A DNA stretch of 36,193 nt, from assembly GCF_018271995.1 (NCBI RefSeq), contig NZ_JAGUCO010000034.1, positions 1-36,193 of the forward strand, read 5' to 3'. The notes under the pieces were generated by a model. The model was not told the origin of the DNA and did not search any database. It saw only the letters and a list, made by a program, of their open reading frames with translations. Below are positions 32,948 to 36,193 of this stretch, in pieces. Positions within the stretch are counted from its first letter, which is position 1; each line of letters begins with the position of its first letter. The stretch is from Carboxylicivirga linearis (lineage in GTDB: Bacteria > Bacteroidota > Bacteroidia > Bacteroidales > Marinilabiliaceae). The position numbers and the translations under genes were made by a program.

Positions 32948-33925
32948 TTATATAGAGACAATAAGATCAAATTTTTCTATCAATAGAATTAAATATTTGT
33001 TCCTCTCTTTAAATCTATCAATAACAGCTTCTGGGCTTGCCATATACTGCTCCTTTTTGATGGAGATAACCAAGTCAGCAATATCATCCCCTTCATTTAA
33101 ATCTGTATTCTCCAAAACCGTATTTACTTGAACATTAAAACAGGCACTTTCAGCAATCTTATTCCATTTCTCAAATGCTTTTCCTTTATCAGGAAATAAA
33201 GTCACCTGATAATTTCTGAGGGCATTAAGCTTTTGTACATTCAGCATTTCAATGGAGCCTACAGCAATCCAATTATATTGTGGATAATACAACGCTCCGA
33301 ATATGGCATTCTTCTCCCCTTCAGCAATGGCCACTGGCGTTGTTTTATTGGCAAGTAGATGAGCGCCAAAGAATACTTGCTTCAAGTTAAAGTCCTTTTG
33401 ATTAGTAATATGATGCACCCAATTTATATATCCATTACGTTTTAATGTATGAACATCATATTGCATTACTTTACCTGTTCGTATTTGTCCTAATCGATTG
33501 ACTTGCCAGAAGATGGTTTTGTTTCCTTTGGCAGTACCAACGTAATACTTCTGTAAAACCTCCCAAACCATACGTTCCGGAAAATATTTACTCAACCCCA
33601 TTGCAAAGTTGTTGTGGTGATAATTGGTAAGAGAAGCTTGCATTAACTTTTTGTCAATACATGAGGGTGGTTTTATAATTTGTTTTGGTTTAGGTACTGT
33701 GGTATAAAAATTATTCGGTTCGTATCCGTTTTTCTCAAAGTACATCATAGGGGTAAAATGGTAACCACATTTTTCTACCCTGTTACACCTTCCGGTATTA
33801 TCAGATAAATGCTTGTTGGTATTATTATCGACATACCTGGTAAAAGTCCTTTGATGACACCCCGGACAATGATACCTGGTTGATCGTCCTTTATATTTTT
33901 CTAAAGAATAACGAATTTCTGACAT
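32948..33925 (-). CDS. Zinc-finger / TOPRIM primase-like protein (DUF6371 type)
   Basis: A 325-residue protein of the kind found beside DUF3987 genes in Bacteroidota mobile elements. Residues 18-56 form a zinc finger (C20-x2-C23, C47, C53). The middle (about 195-265) looks like a TOPRIM domain: AIAEGEKNAIFGA with E202, and VTLFPDKGKAFEKW with D246. Such proteins probably prime or assist replication of the excised element. I use the DUF name from memory and it may not be exact. The gene is on the same strand as DUF3987 and the HTH gene, separated from DUF3987 by the ACTCCAC array. Confidence 0.72.
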   Translation of the reverse strand: MSEIRYSLEKYKGRSTRYHCPGCHQRTFTRYVDNNTNKHLSDNTGRCNRVEKCGYHFTPMMYFEKNGYEPNNFYTTVPKPKQIIKPPSCIDKKLMQASLTNYHHNNFAMGLSKYFPERMVWEVLQKYYVGTAKGNKTIFWQVNRLGQIRTGKVMQYDVHTLKRNGYINWVHHITNQKDFNLKQVFFGAHLLANKTTPVAIAEGEKNAIFGALYYPQYNWIAVGSIEMLNVQKLNALRNYQVTLFPDKGKAFEKWNKIAESACFNVQVNTVLENTDLNEGDDIADLVISIKKEQYMASPEAVIDRFKERNKYLILLIEKFDLIVSI

Positions 33926-33947
33926 AAAAGAGACTTTTCTTGTTATA

Positions 33948-34147
33948 GTGGAGTTTGTGGAGTTGTGGAGGATTATTGTTTTTCAAGCACTTACTACTCC
34001 ACAGTACTCCACTCACTACACAGTTTTATAAATTTTAAGGTGACAATGAATCATTTTTTCGAATTTCTTACTCCACACAAACTCCACACAAACTCCACAC
34101 GTAATTCGCTGTTAATTAACCAAACTCCACAACTCCACAAACTCCAC
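33948..34147. repeat. ACTCCAC heptamer array (iteron-like)
   Basis: Ten exact copies of ACTCCAC lie in the 261-bp gap between the primase-like and DUF3987 genes. Two are in inverse orientation (33948, 33957), with a third near-copy at 33965. Eight are direct: 33996, 34006, 34070, 34081, 34092, 34124, 34132 and 34141. Within clusters the spacing is 8 to 11 bp. Such iterated short motifs beside replication genes are typical of plasmid-like origins or of operators for a replication regulator. Confidence 0.75.
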
Positions 34148-34186
34148 AGAAGACCCTACTTTTTCCTTTCCACTTTTCTCTTATAA

Positions 34187-35560
34187 CTAGTTGAAAACAT
34201 CGGTCTCATACAGGCCCTTCTGAACCTTATGGGCCAGCTTGGTATTACTGAGCAATTGATATGCATATGACTCTTTTGCAATATTCAGTTTAATTGCCAT
34301 ATCAATAAACTCTTTATTGGTAAATTCCCGTTTGCCAATCTTTTTTAAAACCTGAAACACCTTGCCTTCCTTTGAATTATCTTCGTAAACATTTAAAACC
34401 ATATTATTTAGCTTTAAGGCATTGGCAAAGAAATAATCCTTTAGCATTATGGCTTTCTTCATTGAATCATGACTTACTTGCTTTATTGGTCTCTCTTCAA
34501 AAAAGCAGGTAGACACTTCCAGAACCAAGGCAAATCGTAATATATATCGATCCAATTTTGACAATATTCCGGATATGGTGGCATCCTTATTAGATGGTTT
34601 TACATGTTTGTTTACTTCTTCAATAAATAAATCCTCTGCCTTTTCTGATAATAGTAACTCTTGAGTATTTGTATTCTCATAGACTTTATCCATCAATTCT
34701 TTCATCCTTGAATGGAACTTTTCAACCAGATAATCGTCCGGATTCTTTCTCCGGATATATTTCTTTTCCATTTTTAAAGGAATGGCGAACAGAATACGTT
34801 CAAAAAAACCATCTTTAATATCCTTCGCCTTGAAAGATGCGATGACATCATCCTGAATACTTCCGATAATAGAAACACAGGGCATACTTAACGAAGAGCT
34901 TTCCGCTTCTTTACGATCCAGAGAAATTGGAGCCCCATCCCAAATGGATAAAAACTGACTCTGCTTAGATGTTCCACTATAGCCAATCAGATTCAATATA
35001 AAACTCTTAAATTCATCAGGCATCAATATCAAACCATTGGGATTTTGCTTATGCATATTTATCAAGGCCTCAAATGTAGGGTCGGTAGAATACAGTTTTT
35101 TCTTGGTCGGTTTCTTATCACCTAAATCAGGATCATAATTGGCAATAGCTGCTTCATATTCCTGGTCGTATTGCTTTTGCAGATTTTTTATGGCTTTAAA
35201 GGCTGTTTTTAAGGGAGCACTTTTATTCTGCCCTGACTTTCCTACCAAAACCACCCACATAGATGGGTTTTCTATCCACTCAATATGCTTACGCAAATGA
35301 TACGAATTGCCAATAATCCCGGCTAAAGCGGTAAAAATGCTTACAGCTGTATAATCAATGTTATAATTTCCATTGTCGTACAATTCAATAATAGTATCCT
35401 GGATAAACTTCGGAAATATACATAATGGAAATTCAGAATCCTCAGCTGTTTTCAATCTTAAATTGGCTTCTTGAAGAGACATCTTACCAAACGTAAGATG
35501 CGACCTCCCCAATTCTGTTTTATCTTTTTCAATTGATTCCATTAACAAAAGATTATCCAT
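34187..35560 (-). CDS. DUF3987-family ATPase-like protein
   Basis: A 457-residue protein of the DUF3987 family common in Bacteroidota integrative elements. I place the start at ATG 35560 (MDNLLLMESIEKDKTELG); a longer frame would lie inside the HTH gene. A Walker A-like motif VGKSGQNKS is at about 106-114, with a likely Walker B at GLILMPDEF, so it may be a helicase or primase-associated ATPase. The start codon overlaps the end of the HTH gene by 8 bp, indicating translational coupling. Reported roles are few; replication of the element is an inference from neighbours. Confidence 0.8.
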   Translation of the reverse strand: MDNLLLMESIEKDKTELGRSHLTFGKMSLQEANLRLKTAEDSEFPLCIFPKFIQDTIIELYDNGNYNIDYTAVSIFTALAGIIGNSYHLRKHIEWIENPSMWVVLVGKSGQNKSAPLKTAFKAIKNLQKQYDQEYEAAIANYDPDLGDKKPTKKKLYSTDPTFEALINMHKQNPNGLILMPDEFKSFILNLIGYSGTSKQSQFLSIWDGAPISLDRKEAESSSLSMPCVSIIGSIQDDVIASFKAKDIKDGFFERILFAIPLKMEKKYIRRKNPDDYLVEKFHSRMKELMDKVYENTNTQELLLSEKAEDLFIEEVNKHVKPSNKDATISGILSKLDRYILRFALVLEVSTCFFEERPIKQVSHDSMKKAIMLKDYFFANALKLNNMVLNVYEDNSKEGKVFQVLKKIGKREFTNKEFIDMAIKLNIAKESYAYQLLSNTKLAHKVQKGLYETDVFN

Positions 35561-35834
35561 TAATACTTTCCAGGTAGGCTTCAATATCAGAAGCCTTGTA
35601 ATAAATCTTACGTCCTGTTTTCTTAAAGGCAATCACCTTATTGTCACGCATGGTTTGCAAGGTTCGCCTGCTCACATTTAAAAGTTTACAAACTTCTTCG
35701 GTAACATACCAACGGTCTTTAAAACCATCATTCTTTTCGATACTGATACTATCAATCTTATCGTTAATTTGGTCAATCTTCCTCATTAACTTATTAAAGA
35801 GATAATCATCAACTACAACTACTGTATTGCTCAT
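35553..35834 (-). CDS. Helix-turn-helix / excisionase-like protein
   Basis: A 93-residue protein with a short coiled-coil-like N-terminus (about 11-34) and a MerR-like winged HTH (about 42-90): WYVTEEVCKLLNVSRRTLQT, then FKKTGRKIYYKASDIEAYL. This is the DNA-binding excisionase-type domain that in such elements controls excision or the replication genes. It is the first gene of the DUF3987 / primase run, with a 359-bp upstream region rich in AGTAA repeats that are its likely binding sites. Confidence 0.85.
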   Translation of the reverse strand: MSNTVVVVDDYLFNKLMRKIDQINDKIDSISIEKNDGFKDRWYVTEEVCKLLNVSRRTLQTMRDNKVIAFKKTGRKIYYKASDIEAYLESING

Positions 35835-35905
35835 TTTTATACGATTTAAACGTGTTATTAAATTTTATTTCGTCAAACCTAAGCAATACGGTACACTCAC
35901 GTTAT

Positions 35906-35951
35906 AGTAAAAGATAGTATCTGATAGTAAATGCGAGTAAATGGTAGTAAA
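35906..35951 (+). repeat. Five AGTAA units at exact 10-bp spacing
   Basis: AGTAA (or AGTAT in the second unit) starts at 35906, 35916, 35926, 35936 and 35946, a strict 10-bp period. The bases before it are mostly AT or GT (ATAGTAA, ATAGTAT, ATAGTAA, CGAGTAA, GTAGTAA). The set lies about 70 bp upstream of the HTH start codon. One-helical-turn spacing means all copies face the same side of the DNA. Confidence 0.75.
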
Positions 35952-36064
35952 AGAACGTTCCGTAACGTATTTTATCGTTTTAATGGTTTTTAATTGAGCG
36001 CAAGTAAATATTATTGAATACAGACCAAATTACATCACACTTATAATTCTTGGTATTTTTCTTT

Positions 36065-36127
36065 TTACTGCTATTTATTACTATCTGAATATCAAACGTT
36101 TTTACTTTTATTACTATTTATTACCAT
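36065..36127 (-). repeat. Inverted AGTAA-type set
   Basis: TTACT or TTACC (the complement of the AGTAA motif) starts at 36065, 36078, 36102, 36111 and 36121. The last three are 9 and 10 bp apart. The set faces the direct array at 35906-35951 across about 110 bp. Confidence 0.55.
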
Positions 36128-36193
36128 GTTCTACATTCCTTTTGAAATTGCATTCTATTTCTCTATAATTGAATCAGAAAAATGCAAAAATGA

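Larger units (their letters stand above)
35835..36193. other. Upstream region of the HTH gene, to window end
   Basis: No gene is seen in this 359-bp AT-rich stretch, apart from the two AGTAA repeat sets listed separately. It should contain the promoter of the HTH-DUF3987-primase run. No copy of the tRNA-Ser 3' end is present. Confidence 0.6.

Noticed and set aside
33948-34147. CRISPR array
   Set aside because: The repeated unit is only 7 bp, spacing is 8-64 bp and orientation changes, unlike CRISPR repeats and spacers.
35835-36193. Right attachment site of the element
   Set aside because: No repeat of the tRNA-Ser 3' end is visible up to the window edge.

Overview
The window reads as AT-rich Bacteroidota DNA. 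Supporting signs are a Bacteroides-type tyrosine recombinase, a SusB-like GH97 enzyme, HxlR and AraC regulators with a TAnnTTTG-type promoter box, and a DUF3987 / TOPRIM / excisionase replication module typical of Bacteroidota integrative elements. Genus cannot be decided from sequence alone. The layout is that of a genomic island: a tRNA-Ser(UGA) gene at the left edge is followed at once by an integrase, and a set of cargo modules runs to an excisionase-like gene near the right edge. No second copy of the tRNA 3' end is visible, so the right attachment site probably lies outside the window.

Left end (1-3.3 kb): tRNA-Ser with terminator, GAGGACT repeats, integrase, three 27-bp palindromes with a shared core, a hypothetical gene, an AGTAAAT inverted-repeat cluster, and an HU gene. 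Envelope module (2.9-14.1 kb, all minus strand): PagL-like lipid A deacylase, OmpR-type response regulator, histidine kinase, PepSY-like lipoprotein, a TolC / HlyD / RND efflux set, a PAP2 phosphatase and a DgkA-type lipid kinase. A roughly 594-nt group II intron without a reverse transcriptase sits between the last two, immediately after a 15-bp hairpin. The gene set suggests a stress-sensing unit that remodels membrane lipids and exports something through a tripartite pump.

Middle (14.1-25.3 kb): AraC regulators, a VOC protein, a membrane acyltransferase with an overlapping hexapeptide acetyltransferase, an aldo/keto reductase, and an HxlR regulator divergent from a cupin / tautomerase / ABM / MBL-fold / alpha-beta hydrolase / DUF5131 run. 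These look like small-molecule (quinone, aldehyde, electrophile) handling genes. Two decayed genes (an AraC C-terminus and a GH108-type lysozyme C-terminus) mark past turnover. A GNAT acetyltransferase and a lone GH97 glycosidase follow.

Right end (27.3-36.2 kb): a 1493-residue protein with an Mrr-like nuclease domain, a STAND-type NTPase and a long helical C-terminus, the best candidate for an antiphage (Avs-like) system. It is followed downstream by a 43-residue basic protein and an Sm-fold-like small ORF broken at an A8 tract. Then come a TOPRIM primase-like gene, a DUF3987 ATPase and an excisionase-like HTH gene. Two unusual repeat arrays lie here: ten exact ACTCCAC heptamers between the primase-like and DUF3987 genes, and five AGTAA units spaced exactly 10 bp apart upstream of the HTH gene, facing an inverted set. 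No relaxase or transfer gene is visible.
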